Below, in pieces: positions 1 to 12,201 of a DNA stretch of 64,000 nt; within the stretch, counting starts at the first letter, position 1; each line of letters begins with the position of its first letter. The translations under genes and the position numbers were made by a program. Source of the DNA: Metopolophium dirhodum (lineage: Eukaryota > Arthropoda > Insecta > Hemiptera > Aphididae); contig NC_083560.1 in NCBI RefSeq assembly GCF_019925205.1, positions 6,572,001-6,636,000 on the forward strand, read 5' to 3'. Under the pieces are notes generated by a model, which was not told the origin of the DNA, ran no database searches, and saw nothing but the letters and a program-made list of their open reading frames with translations.

Positions 1-738
1 ATTATCTAGTTTACAGCACAGAACAAATTATAGATCTTAATCTTAATCATCATTTTTTTTTTTGTATTTTTTTTTTTTAAGCAATGTATCCAAAGATCAA
101 CTATGACTAAACTGTTAAAGCCTTAACAATATTATTACAAAACTAAAAGAGTTATTTTTAAATTTATTTTGCCATTAATCATACTGAATAATATTAACTA
201 GGTATTAAAAACAATTTATTTTAGTGGCTACTGCTAGTTAACAGTTTATGTACATTGTTTTGGTGGAAAATTATCTTGATACATTTATTTAAGTTTGTTT
301 ACATTAATGAGCTGAATCTTGTTCAAGATTTTACTTTCTTGATTTTTAATCAAGTAATTATGGTAATTGAAATGAAAAAAGTCTGAATTTTGAAAACTTC
401 TTGAAGTTTTGTGTTAAATAGGAAAATAATAAATATGTAACTCAGTAATGATAAGTAGGTGGATAATTTAGCTAGCTATAATATAAAATATTAACGAGAG
501 GGATTTGATATCACACTCAAGTGGTATAACCACTTGAATTCATAAAAACGTCAGCGTGAACAGTCTCAAAATATCTATTTTTCAACTTTTTGTCCTAAAC
601 TATGATAACTAGAAAGTTGGTTGATAACTCATTAAAAATGGATTATCAAGTAAATGATAAATGTGGAATAAAAATGTTTTTAAAAAAATTATTTGATTTT
701 TCACAGACAAAAAAAGAGTTATTTTTCGCTAGATTTTC
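1..738. other. AT-rich DNA, no gene seen
   Basis: This stretch has poly-T runs and stop codons in all frames. I see no splice-linked coding exon, RNA gene or terminal repeat in it. Confidence 0.5.
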
Positions 739-1063
739 ATTTAGCGTGGTAGATTTCCGAAACTGGAGAACGGATTTAGTTGTTTGGGGTCTTGTTAGAT
801 TCACATTGAATAGGAGAAGTGCAGTGAAGATTTTCAGAACTTTATCTCCAATCGTTAATTCACTACAAAGCTGTAAAGCTGGAAAACATAAAAAACCGCC
901 CAATAAAATTTGTTTTAATTTTTTTTAATGTTCTGTAGTGAATTAACCATTAAAGATAAAGTTCTGAAATTCTTCACTGCACTTCTCCTAAACAATGCGA
1001 ATCTAACAAGACCCCAAACAACGAAATCCACTGTCCGGTTTCGGAGATCTATCTCACTAAATG
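739..1063. repeat. Imperfect inverted repeat, arms about 130 bp
   Basis: The left arm (739-868) and right arm (931-1063) are reverse complements with scattered mismatches, separated by about 60 bp. The shared tract includes the GGGGTCTTGTTAGATTC / GAATCTAACAAGACCCC core and TTAATTCACTACA at the inner ends. The short reading frames on both strands here arise from the symmetry and are not credible genes. It could be a fold-back MITE or a decayed hairpin locus. No clear target duplication was found. Confidence 0.7.
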
Positions 1064-1259
1064 ACAATGAAAATGATTTTTCGTGGGGCTGTTCACACCG
1101 ACATTTTTCTGGATTCAGATTGTTCTACAGCTTGGGTGTGATATCAGCTAATAAATTTCTAAAAATTAAAAATCAAGAAAGTTTACATGCCGATCCCTGA
1201 CTTGGCAAGCGTTTTTTAAAAATACTAAGTACATTAACTGCACATTTACTTTTGTGCAT

Positions 1260-2320
1260 TATTTAATTCAAAACTGACAATCCAATTTGTATGGATCGTT
1301 TTCGGAGCACACCACCCCACCGCCTACGCCGTTCGCACTAACGTCTAATGGGCGGTGAACATCCGCTCGAACCGAACCATTCACGTTCCGTCACAATCGG
1401 TTACCGGTTCGTACGTATTCTACAATTTACGATAGCCGGTCATCGTACCGTTCGTGTCACCCCAACCCCACCGCCATTGCGCAGACAACTCGTCGCTCGT
1501 CGTCGACCACGTCCGACATTATAATAATATTACGACGCGACAACAACAACAACAACAATAATAATAATAATAATAATAATATTTTATTCGTCGATGTCGC
1601 CGCCGCGTCCCCGATAACAGCATAGATTACACTCGTCGCAATATTGTTGTTGCCTTGTACGCGCGCACAAACTCACCGACGATCGATCGAAGATCCTTTG
1701 CTGATAATAGATAATATTGTTGTTATGATATTGTTGTTCCATGATATTAGAACGGCAAAGATCATCGCGTGACGCGTATTTTTATTTTACGCGGTTTTTG
1801 TTAATTATATTGTTATAGATTTTTACCTGTTTGTATCGAAATATTGTTATTGATCACTCGACACTCGGTCACTGTTGCCAATCGCCCAATACGAACACCA
1901 CCGAATCCGCCGTATAGGTCCGTGCACGACAAGATAAGGATTTTGACAAAATCACGAACAATTGAAAATTATTTAGAGTTAAGCTACGGTTTCCCAAACA
2001 GTGGAACAGCACGGCCGCGTCACGCTATGTCCTACTTGAACGCGTCGAGTGCGGGCGAATTCAATTCTGGCCAGCATGTTCAAAACGTGGCGAAAATCAA
2101 GATGTTTTGTTTTTCGCCGCGTTCACGCAGGACATAGCGTCAGACACCGACCTATGTCCGGACCGGTAGTGACGCTAGACGCCCAGGGCAACGTACAAGA
2201 TTTTCAAGGAAGAAATTTGAGTTTCAATAGTGTTCAGAAGTTACATGTTCACAAGCGATACATACCGTACCCGTATCGGATTCAAACTTCAATACGAGCC
2301 GGTACGTAACTTCCTGTCGG
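1260..2320. promoter_or_regulatory. CpG-rich, promoter-like block
   Basis: GC and CpG content rise sharply against the AT-rich flanks, with many CGTCG, CGCG and GTCGAC words. The block precedes the KLHL-like pseudogene by about 1.5 kb and could be its former promoter and 5' leader, but no splice link was proven. It holds a microsatellite at 1541-1580 and a 26-bp imperfect inverted repeat (about 2016-2041 with 2119-2145). Short frames inside it match nothing I recognise. Confidence 0.35.
1541..1580. repeat. (CAA)n-(TAA)n microsatellite
   Basis: About five CAA units run directly into about seven TAA units. Confidence 0.9.
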
Positions 2321-2722
2321 TAGGTAACCATTCCATATCGATACGTATCAAATTTTTCTTCTTGAAAATCTTCGTACTGTTGGAATTATAAACAAAACAC
2401 CCTATATAATGTAGTGTATAAGTATTATATATTCACACTGTAGTTAAGCAGACGCCGACTGTACATTTTTATAATACTATAGCGACTAGGTATACTGAAA
2501 ACCGTGGTAGAGTCAGACAGTCAGTATTTGGTGGTCGGACTTGGTTTCAAAGTTATTGCTATTGTAAGTTTGATGTTAACGGTATTCGCACCTGGTGGAT
2601 AGTGTACTATCGCAATATCGCTCAATTCGCTCTTACCCATAAACAATATATTGTGGCGCAATGGAAACGATAGTGATCGATCAAATAAAATTATTGTAGT
2701 ACAGGTTTTGAACATACTAGTT

Positions 2723-3231
2723 CAGCGGTTCTTAACCTGTGGTCCTCGGCCCCCTGGGGGTCCGCGGCAGCCTTAACACATAACACACGTCAATAAGTGA
2801 CATGAATGCATTATTACAATATTGTTGGATTATTATTTTTTTTTTTCATATACATAGTACCTATGTAGATTCTACACCAAATAATTGTATTATTAGTATT
2901 TATTAAGTAAAATCAGTTTTTCTTGTTCATACGAAATGTATATGCGTACAGCACTGTAGTCTCGGAAGTCTTATATTTACTGCTACTAAGTGCAGCTGAT
3001 CGATCGTAGTCAACTATAGTTTTATACATATTACATTTTTTATAAAAAATTATATGTAATAAAATATTTATAAATGTGTATGTTTTTTGTTATGTCTACT
3101 TATGTTATTTGTTACATAAAATAATGATTATAATTTTGGTTATGATAACATGAGATGTTTTGTAAAAAAAAAGGTATTTGAAAATAAATTTGGTAAGGGG
3201 TCCGCTATCTAAAAAAGGTTAAGAACCGCTG
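2723..3231. mobile_element. hAT-type MITE with perfect 8-bp target duplication
   Basis: The ends are inverted: CAGCGGTTCTTAACCT at the left and AGGTTAAGAACCGCTG at the right. TACTAGTT is duplicated exactly on both sides (2715-2722 and 3232-3239). The interior is AT-rich and non-coding. The 8-bp duplication and CAGNGGTTCT ends are typical of hAT-derived non-autonomous elements. Confidence 0.93.
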
Positions 3232-4659
3232 TACTAGTTCATTAGTTTGTCATTCGGAATATATGAATGACTTATTGTTAGATATGACTGTATGACTGAT
3301 GGTGTTTGTCTGTACCACGGTGTGTTCTGCTTCACCTCATTTAATTTGCGTTTTGCACACGGTAGAAGCACAGATTAATGGTACAATCTATAAAGGTCCA
3401 AGGTTTCACAATATTTGTGATTTAATCTAATATAGATAGAATCATAAAAATAATATTAACACCTAAACTATATTGTATTATTTTTTTTAATTATTTAAAT
3501 AAATTCTTACAGGTGACATCAAACGTGTATATAACTAATAAGATATAAACTTAATAGAGTAGGTAGTCTTTGTGACTAATTATTTTCAAAAGGATCTGTA
3601 AAAATAATAGTGTCTAAAATTAAAAAAAACTTAAATTGCTTGGATACAATTAGGCACCCATCTAATGAACGTCATTAACTCCATATCATTTATTTCAATA
3701 ATTATTTATATTTAATAAATATAACTAAAAAGTTAATAATGTATTTAAATTTAGTACTAAATTTTAATACAATGATTTACAACCACAATTTTTAAATTAT
3801 TTTCAAAGGTGTTGTGTTGGTGAAAGAAATGGATGCCTTACAAATGTCATCATGTGAAAGTGATCCAACAAAAGTTCTGACATCCAAAGTATATGAACCA
3901 TCAAATTTTAGAAATGACTCTCACTCCGTTAGAATACTAGAAGACTTACAATCTCGACACAAGTATGTTGACAGTGATTTTACCTTAATTCAAAATAAAC
4001 ATCAGTAACACATTTTTGTTTTTAGAAATGAAGTTTTAAAAAGATTTGAAGCAGATGAAGATGAAATTGTAATTGGACAGGCAATGTTTAATAATTTTGA
4101 TGAGAGCAATAAAGATCTTATTGATATAAGAGAATTAGATTCCACCATTCTGAAAATATTGGTAGATTATATTTATACTGGACAAATTATGGTCACAAAA
4201 GAAAATATACAGGTATAATTAAATATTTGATTTGATATAGACTTCAAACAACATATATTTTATGTGAATTATTGTTAATTTCTAAGGTGTTGTTACCAGC
4301 AGCAAATGTCTTACAGTGAGATAATGTAAATGGTGTATGTATTGAGTTTTTTAAAAAACAACTAGATCCATCAAATTGTTTTAGAATCAAAGCTGCATGG
4401 AAATGTTGTTGAGTTCTGAAGCAACACTTTTTGTATGACAAATATAACTAAATTATCTATATCAATCAGTAATTATTTATAAAAATAATGATTATTATTT
4501 TCAGAGAAGTGGTGAAAGTCGAAGATTTTCCATCCTTATCTGCTTATGATTTGGTGAAGCTTATTAATTTCCTGTAATGACCTTGCTGTTCCATTCAAAG
4601 AAAAAGTAAGCAAACTACAATATTGGTAATTTGTCTTTTAATATTTTGTATGGAAAATC

Positions 4660-4830
4660 AACTTAAAAAAGTTGGGCAGGTGGGTATCGTTCTGCTTTAC
4701 AGTAGGTGTCTAGAGGGATTGCTATAAGAGATGTGTTATATTATTAGAATTCAATGATCTAAAATCTTATAATATATTCTTGTATACGAAAAACGACTGT
4801 GAACAAATACGGTTTAATAATACATATTAC
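4660..4830 (+). repeat. Fragment of abundant aphid repeat
   Basis: The segment resembles the 35950-36100 copy of the same repeat: GGTGGATGTCG-like start, CTGCTTTACAGTAGG, then TGTATACGAAAAACGA. It lies in an intron of the KLHL-like pseudogene. Confidence 0.5.
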
Positions 4831-5019
4831 CATGTATATTTTATGCCATTGTTATTTAAGTTATCTATTTTGAAGGAGCACAAATACAAAAAATAAGTTA
4901 TTAATTTTAAAGAATGTTTGGTTCTAATAATAATGGTATAGGTTTAATGTTTCTACTCACATTATTTAATAAGTTTTGAGGAATTGTAAAAAGAAGCGTA
5001 ACGTCATTGGACTAGGCTC

Positions 5020-5440
5020 GTGGTTAATGCATATCTTATATGTGTAAATGTTACTTGCTTCACACAATAATTTACCTACCTTTACAGCATATTTTTAATT
5101 TTTGTAGTATGTATGTGGTGTGTTTTTATATACAGAAAGCGTTAGTGGAACCATAATATTTCTAAAGTGTTTAGTTTTTTTGAAATATTTAAAATGTGTA
5201 TCTAAATAAAGCTTTGCTTTACGCTGTTGTTACTACAATGTCTGTACGTAACAAAAATATCTCTTTTAGAATTTTTAATATTAAAAAAAATCAAACGTTA
5301 TATTGAAATTCTGATAATTCTATCGTATTAAGCATAAAAAATAAATAAAATGTTTAAATTGGTAAATCATTGTGTAAAATAAGGAACTTTAACATGCGTA
5401 AGATAGGCGATTAGCCCAGCCCAGTGATGTCATACGGTTA
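5020..5440 (+). repeat. Diverged direct repeat, copy 1
   Basis: Aligns by eye with 7295-7745: both hold CTTCACACAATAATTTAC, GTGGTGTGTTTT-like and TGGAACCA-like blocks, then ATCATTGTGTAAA and TGTAAGATAGG-like blocks in the same order. This copy is inside an intron of the KLHL-like pseudogene and the other lies beyond its last exon. Probably two copies of an old non-coding transposon. Confidence 0.6.
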
Positions 5441-7294
5441 TTCTAGATAATATTGCTTCTTAATAATAATATCATTAAAAGCATCCAAAATTTAACTTTG
5501 TTATGTCTATTTCCACTTAAAATATATTATTTCACAAATATCAGTTTTTTTTCCCCCATAATGCGAAAATAATAATTCTGCCATATTATGTTGTTATTGG
5601 CAATAAAACCAATTAAAAAAAATATTTGGCAATATAATATTATGATATAATGCTGAAATCTATTACTACTATTGTTCTTGTGTACCTTTAAAATTATGAT
5701 TTTATTGTTTTTACCTGCTGTTTTTACCGATTACCATAAACTATAAAGCCATAGAGGTATAGTATTTATATTTCACACAATTAGCACAATATACAAACGA
5801 TTTGGGAACCTCTAAATTAATATAATTTGATTTAGTTTTAAAAATTTGTTATTTTAGGTATACGAATGTCATTTCATGGGTAAATCATGAATTGTATCAG
5901 AGAAAAGATTGTTTGCCGGAACTAATGGAACATGTACGTTTGCCATTATTAAAGTATTATTATTATCTAAAAAATACTTCTAAATGTATGTTATTTTCGT
6001 AAATATGCTATAATTATGAATTTATGTATTTTATTAATTATTATTATTATGTTTTTAGGTAAAGATAATATATTTTATGCATTACAATTTCATCTACAAA
6101 AATCAGTTCATTATATTGGCATTTCAATGTATTTGGATACAATTAGGTGTAAACCTAGACAGTTTGGTGATTCACAAAAAGTATAATTCCGTTTTGATTA
6201 ATTTATCTTCATAATTATTTAGTACATTTCATTCTATTAGGTTATTCTAATGTTCAGTCGGTCTAATACATCACATGTGTTATACAGATTACACTATCAA
6301 TTACAGAATGGTATAACCCAGCAACCAAACTACGAAAGAAATGCACCAGGGATAAATGATTGTCGTCAGACACCTGGTCTAGGTGTAATAAGGGATCAAT
6401 TTGTGTTTGTTGCAGGAGGTGTAAATAAATCAAGTTTAAAATCTAAAATGTATGCTATGATGGAGAGTATCTTAAAAGAGTTTATAGACCAAGTGATGGA
6501 TCTTATATTCCTGATATGGAGTTATGCCGATTTTGTCCTGGTAACTATAACAATATTATTTTTAGGATATCCTTTGTAAAGTTATTTATATTTAATTTAT
6601 ATTACATTTTTACATAGGAGTAGTGACATTCGATGGTTTATTGTATGTTATCGGTGGAGAAACTAGAAAATCTATTGTCAATACTGTAGAAATTTACGAC
6701 CCAATTACCAATACTTGGACCATGGAGACATTGTCATTTTCAAGACATGGACTAGGAATTTATGGCGGAGTAGTTGTTAATAAACCACTAAATTATAACT
6801 AATTAGCTTACATGACAATCTCATTGTTGGTAGAAATACGAACATCTTATTAATTATAAATAGTTTATGATAAAACGTGTATTGTTCTATACATTTTTGT
6901 TTCAACATTTAGTAAAAATTTTATTTTATAATTTAAATTGATTATTTACAAATTAAATAACTGAGGTATAAAGTAAATTATAATGCAGTATTTCAATTTA
7001 TTTCTGGTAAACTTTTTTTTTGTTAAAAACATGAATAGATGAATCCAACATTACATTTTCAAACTCAAAAATACGTTGGTGAGTTTTGTCATAATATTTA
7101 CTTCAGAACCTCATAAAAAAATGCATATGACTACAACATTTAGTGAGTTACTAGTTTACAATGTTGTTTGAAATAATATAAATTTATTATATTAATTACA
7201 CTGTTATTATACAATACATGTTTATATTTAATTTTTTTTTCTGAAGATTAGACAGTGTTCAATAATTAATTAAAATAAGTCAAGTGACATCTTG

Positions 7295-7745
7295 GGTACT
7301 CCGTAATTTATTGTCTATCCTATATATGTAAAAGTTGCTCTCTTCACACAATAATTTACTTAATTGTAAAGTATATTTTTTAATGTTTGTTGTAAGGGTG
7401 ATGTGTTTTACCTTTTATGCACCAAAGATTGGTAGAACCAGAATTTATCTTTAGTGTTCCGCTTTTTTGTAATATTTAAAATCTTATAAAAGATATTCTT
7501 TTTACGTGCACCAGTAAATTATCGCGACACAACTGGCTATTTTCTCTTATAGTATTTTTAATATTTAATAAAAACTATACGTTATTATGCTATTCTGATA
7601 CTTCTATCATCTTAAGTACCACACATTTATACATAAATAAAATGTTAGAGTGAAATCATTGTGTAAATTGAGCTTTACAAGTGTAAGATAGGGAATTATA
7701 TTGAGCTCGGCTGAATGAAGTCACAAAGCTATTCTATACACCCTA
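7295..7745 (+). repeat. Diverged direct repeat, copy 2
   Basis: Second copy of the repeat described at 5020-5440. Order and spacing of the conserved blocks are kept but sequence identity is modest. No coding content seen. Confidence 0.6.
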
Positions 7746-8158
7746 TTATCACCTTAAATAATATTTTGTTTTACATCAATGTTTGACCAAATTGTTTTTA
7801 ATAGTTCTGATTTCAATAATTTAATATTTAATAATAATTGAATAATTTAAAGAAATTATTTTTTGTGTGTTGTGCGCTCCTTTAAGTTGCATTATGGTTA
7901 TATTTTTTTATTAGTTTTACTCAAGCCTCAGTAAGACACAACTTACTGATATATTTATTCAAGTGTATAAAGTATTTATTAAAGGATGAACAAAATGTTG
8001 AACAATTAAGTATTATATAAACCATTGTATATAGTACGGTTATTTTTGTATACTGTCAAATAAACTTGCTATACTTATTATTTGTGATTTTTATTATAGA
8101 TATGTATTTTTAACTATTTTTTTTTGCAAATTGGACTGTTATTGTAGATACTAATATT

Positions 8159-8300
8159 TTTGTTGGGTTGCATAAACAATTTAATAAATTTAACGGTTCA
8201 CTAAAAATTTAATGGACCAATCGTGGGCCACTGAATCTTTTTTAAGGGACCATTAGCTCACTATTGATTCATTAAAGGTTTTGTTCGACCCAGCAATGAT
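8159..8300. mobile_element. Short MITE-like inverted repeat
   Basis: The ends are GTTGGGTTGCATAAAC and, on the other strand, TGCTGGGTCGAACAAA, followed inward by related AT-rich blocks around GGACC. About 140 bp and non-coding. Target duplication not resolved. Confidence 0.4.
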
Positions 8301-8467
8301 CTATAATTCTTAAAAAAAACAAAATAATAACCTAATATAAGATTTAATTTGTATGAGATAATTCCTTTTACTCACGTTTGTATTGTTTTGAAATATTTAT
8401 TATACTGTATTTTATTGTTAATTATATTATATAACAAAATTATGATTTTTTTTTTTATTGTTTAATA

Positions 8468-8800
8468 GGACGTTACACCAACATTAATTGTTGTTTCCGT
8501 CGTACAAGTGCGTAACATAGAAAATTTTGCTCTCAGAAAATCACTTTTAAATCCGCTAGTTTAAAAATTAGAGTGAATTTACTTCTTATAAAATTTAAAG
8601 GAGAGATTATTATCTAGGGCATCTCAGGTTTCTTGTTATATTTTACATTTAAAGAGAGTTGTATTTATTTTAAAATTGTAAATTTTTTGTACATCTTAAA
8701 ATACTCATAACTCGCTTTAAAGTTAAAATATAACATAAAGCTGAAAATAAATGATTCAATTTGACGATAATAATCTAGGTTTTTGGAATTTTTGGTAGAA
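8468..8800 (+). repeat. Fold-back repeat family fragment
   Basis: Contains AGGACGTTACACC, TTGTTTCCGTCGTACA, TTAAAAATTAGAGTGAATT and ATACTCATAACTCGCTTTAAA. The same blocks recur at 47243-47672, 52015-52340, 52478-60995 and 63683-64000. This copy seems to keep only one arm. Confidence 0.55.
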
Positions 8801-8983
8801 GAACGCTCAATTATACGATAGTCGTATAATGGCATATTAGATCCAATTATATATTTATTATAAAGTTAAATGAGTTCATTAACAACATTTGTACAGTATG
8901 TACCCTTATATTTTTGTACCATCGAATCGTTATTCTAGTGCAAGGATAGTAACTTTGCATTTGGTCCTGACGGTCTATACCAC

Positions 8984-10060
8984 TCATAAACTTGTTATAG
9001 TTAACGATAGGTTGTGGACTTCTGGTTTAGTTTTATTATGGCCACGGTTATTTGTAGAAACTACCAGGTTGTTTTTCAATTCTGTTGATATATAAGCGAC
9101 CTCTCTTTTGTCTCTCCGCTTTCCAATTATCACGCCATTTGAATACCAAGCAATAGTTTCATCTTTCTTCAATTTTGCCTGTTTCACTTCTACTGGTGTA
9201 TTTTTCCTATTTAATCTCAACGTTCCGGTACAGTACGTATTTTTCTGAATTAATGAAGTTGCCAAATTAAAGCTGTTGTAAAAATTATCCATAATATACA
9301 AGGAGTAACTATTCTCCAATTTTTCAGACATCAAATGAAAAACTACTTTAGAAGCATGACCTTGTCCTCCCATATCATCGAATACTCCAGTATAAAAGCA
9401 AACTTGTAAAGCAAACTTTACAACTAAACCAGCCGGTTCTGTTACCATATATAGTTTTATGCTATATTTGTGGCGCTTATTTTGAATATATTGCCGAAAA
9501 ACAAGACGTCCTCTCCACAAAACCATCGATTTGTCAAGTGAAAGCTCTTTTTTTGGATAGTATATAGTATTCATTTTTTATTAATATAGTTAATTAATGG
9601 TCTTACCTTGTACAAGCGATCTAAAGGTTGTGCTTGGTCATCAATATTTGGAGCAAAATGAAAACAACGCATTATTACCGACAACAAAAACAAAAAAACG
9701 ATCCCTACTCATATAATTTGAAAAGCAAGTTATATTAAACAAATAGTGCTTTTTCCGATAACCGTTCAATCTATTTAGCTTTATCGTACCAGTATGAATA
9801 ATCAGAGCTAAAAAAGTCAGCATTTCGTCGTTATCCGTGGGTTTCCACGTCGATATACGAAAACTCGGATAATGACCAATACGTAAAAACTCTTTTTCAG
9901 CGTTACTGTTAGTTTCATCGACCAATAAATTAATGAAATCATCATCGAATAATAAGAAAAAAAAATGTAATGTAAATTGGATATCCAGATAGTGAAATTT
10001 GTCCAGTTCATGAATTTTGACGAAAATACATTATTTGGACACATCCATTTCATGAAATGG
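8984..10060 (-). pseudogene. piggyBac transposase relic (DDE_Tnp_1_7 family)
   Basis: The largest open block (about 9574-8984, 196 residues) carries YYPKKELSLDKSMVLWRGRL, then a VFDDMGGQGHASKVV-type segment, MDNFYNSFNLA, YCTGTLRLNRK, ETIAWYSNG and KRRDKREVAYIST. These match the catalytic core of piggyBac/PGBD transposases, which cut and paste DNA at TTAA. Upstream (9925-9641) is the preceding part, with WKPTDNDEMLTFLALIIHTG and HYLFNITCFSNYMSRDRFF, in another frame. The blocks are split by a one-base loss in an A-run near 9572 and by further shifts near 9660 and 9925. The C-terminal third and both element ends are missing, so this is a dead fragment. Confidence 0.88.
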
Positions 10061-10389
10061 ACAATCCTATATCGTGTACTTTGTGTAGTTATTATTTTAT
10101 TATAACTATATAGGTAATTTTCTATATTATTCTATACACAAAAATATAGCAATTTATTATAGTCAATAAATTATATCATAATACATTATATTTTTATTTT
10201 ATTTTTTATAAACCATACGTATATTCTATTTTATAAACAACAGTGTTACCTATGTCCTATATTAAGTGTTATACAATATTCATGAAATTAACTATAATTA
10301 TAATATTTAACTGCCTATATTTCTCTATTGTTTTATTAACAAAATAATGAATTGATTAACTTAAACATACCTTAAACGGCTTAAACTAT

Positions 10390-11042
10390 ACCTATACATT
10401 TTTTCCTTATTATTTATTTTTACATGATTATGACATCGACTGTTACATTGCATATTATTTTTAAAACAAGCACACCTACTTGATTGGCAAAGATGTTTTG
10501 CCTTACACAAACAATACAAAAATCCTTGCCCTCCTGAATTTTTTTTAATTATTTATCGTACCGAAAATTCAACATTTTTATCAACTTGATCAGTAGTGAG
10601 AAATTGAGTTGTTGATTTTTTCAAACATTCACTACCTACTGAACCTTTTTTTTAGTTCCGTGATCACAGAAATTATGTTTGGGGGGATCTGTAGGTCCCC
10701 TATCAACTTTTGGTACTCCAAATACAGCACATTGATTTCATATTTCAAAATCGTCCGTTTTTTTGTTGTTTCCCTGTTAAAAGTAAATTTAAATTAAGAT
10801 CTAAATAGTAAAAGTACAATATAACTGTATTCTATTATTTTCCTTGGTCATTTTCTCTGCAGCTATAATTTTACCTACATGTCCAAGTTCACGTTGAATT
10901 TGTACTTTTTTGCTTAAATCGCATAATTGGCAAATAATTTCTTGTCTACACTAACTTTTTTCAACTCCTTGTATGTCATTTTCATAACTAGTAATACTAG
11001 AATCACTATCATCAGAACTTTGTATACCTACATTTGACATTG
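10390..11042 (-). pseudogene. Relic of a KRBA2-like (integrase-associated) transposon protein, C-terminal part
   Basis: Reading the minus strand, a possible segment begins with an acidic stretch near 11042 (SSDDSDSSITSYEND). An IQRE-containing block and GKIIAAEKMTKENN follow, then PPNIISVITEL near 10690, and near 10500 a Cys/His-rich block with CLCKAK, CACFKNNMQCNSRCHN. Proteins of the KRAB-A-domain-containing-protein-2-like group, which derive from transposon integrases, show this order of blocks. Stops and shifts interrupt every frame. No integrase catalytic core is seen in this part. The assignment is from memory of family layout and is moderate at best. Confidence 0.42.
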
Positions 11043-12201
11043 TCGTGAAGTTGTTTTGGTTCAAGCCCTACGACCAATTCATGCAAACTACTACCGAAAG
11101 ATAAAATATACTCAACTCTTAAATTGTGTAAATTGATACCATGTATCCAGTTTTATAATTGGTCAAAAGCATGTTCAGGCATTGTTTACTACTCTTTTCG
11201 GACGCATGTATATGCGCTCGGAAAGTATTCTCACGGACTGTTTGCGCCAGAACGACAATATTATTATTAGTATTTATATCACCAAATTATTATAATTGGT
11301 GGCACTATTGCCGACCGCTCCGCGCACCTCTATTTCCTGACCCACACCGCACACATATTATATATCATACCCTATCTGTAAATTATATTATCTTGTATAC
11401 CTACTATTTTGTGTGTGTTAATTATTATATTATTTTTATTTAGTTAGAAGTGCATCGATCGCAAACCCGTGTGGTTGAATGTCCGATCAATTATTGCAGG
11501 CGCAAATCGCCGAAGATTTTTATTGTAATACACTAATATTTTATATGTGATAATCACCAAGTTCCTTTTATCATAATATCGTCGCCGCTGTGTTTTATAT
11601 TATTATATTCTGTATATTATTGTGTGCGCCTATCGCCACTGTGTTTTATACATTCATATTATTATTCACGGCTCGTATAGCCACTGTCATTTTTGTGGAA
11701 TTATCATTGAATATTATATTGTTGTTACCGCCAATGGCCGTAATATAATTGTAATAATTATTATTTATTAGTGGTGCATTATATTACACTTAGGTTAGGT
11801 GCATGTAGCGGCTGGCCAGTCTTCGCACCTTATACATATTATGAGTATCATACTTATTATTATTTGTTGAGCCAGTAGGGCTATATTATTATCATACTTA
11901 TTATTATTTTGTTGAGCCAGTAGGGCTATATTATTATCATACTTATTATTATTTTGTTGAGACAGTATGGCTAAATTTATTATCACATATACATTATTTT
12001 GTCAATAAACAAAAGTAACAACTTATATTTAATTGCCATATTATTACTTGAGTTACATTGTCATTTAGTTATAAGTTCCACATACATACTCACATACACA
12101 CCCCACCTACACACTAGCATTCGCAGGATTTGCTCGGCGAACCTGGCCACCTTCTGTAGAATGCTAATAACATAATAAACACACAAACTATAGGCCGGTC
12201 A
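11043..12201. other. AT-rich, probably transposon-derived segment
   Basis: No gene recognised. It contains evenly spread short GC-rich blocks (GTCGCCGCTG, CGCCACTGTG), a 45-bp tandem array and an AATAAAC signal near 12005. These features would suit a solo LTR, but matching ends and a target duplication could not be fixed. Confidence 0.3.
11848..11975 (+). repeat. Tandem repeat, 45-bp unit, about three copies
   Basis: The unit runs TCATACTTATTATTATTTTG then TTGAGCCAGTAGGGCTATAT then TATTA. The last copy is diverged (GAGACAGTATGGCTA). The first copy is one T short. Confidence 0.9.

Larger units (their letters stand above)
3809..6802 (+). pseudogene. Decayed KLHL2/3-like BTB-BACK-kelch gene, introns retained
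   Basis: This resembles a KLHL substrate adaptor for CUL3 ubiquitin ligases. Exon-like blocks in order: 3809-3962 (N-terminus); 4026-4212 (BTB core, ending LVDYIYTGQIMVTKENIQ); 4287-4438 (end of BTB and start of BACK, VLLPAAN and KQLDPSNC, broken by a shifted frame and stops); 4505-4605 (BACK, REVVKVEDFPSLSAYDLVKL, then stops); 5858-5995 (LPELMEHVRLPL); 6059-6180; 6241 to about 6480 (first kelch repeat, QFVFVAGGVN, then a frame change); 6618-6802 (last kelch repeat, LLYVIGGETRKSIVNTVEIY). GT-AG borders survive, so it arose by DNA duplication rather than retrocopying. Several stops, frameshifts and missing middle kelch repeats make it a pseudogene. A rearranged allele or assembly error is less likely. 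Confidence 0.85.

Noticed and set aside
602..1200. Three short overlapping reading frames on both strands
   Set aside because: They lie in the arms of an inverted repeat and mirror each other; no codon or domain evidence.
1844..2309. Possible small genes in the CpG-rich block
   Set aside because: Two overlapping frames with no recognisable protein and no splice partner; GC-rich DNA gives long frames by chance.
11848..11975. CRISPR-like array
   Set aside because: Units are contiguous tandem copies with no unique spacers, and the genome is eukaryotic.
11172..12172. Solo LTR spanning TGTTCAGG to AATAACA
   Set aside because: TG...CA ends can be picked but no target duplication or partner LTR supports them.
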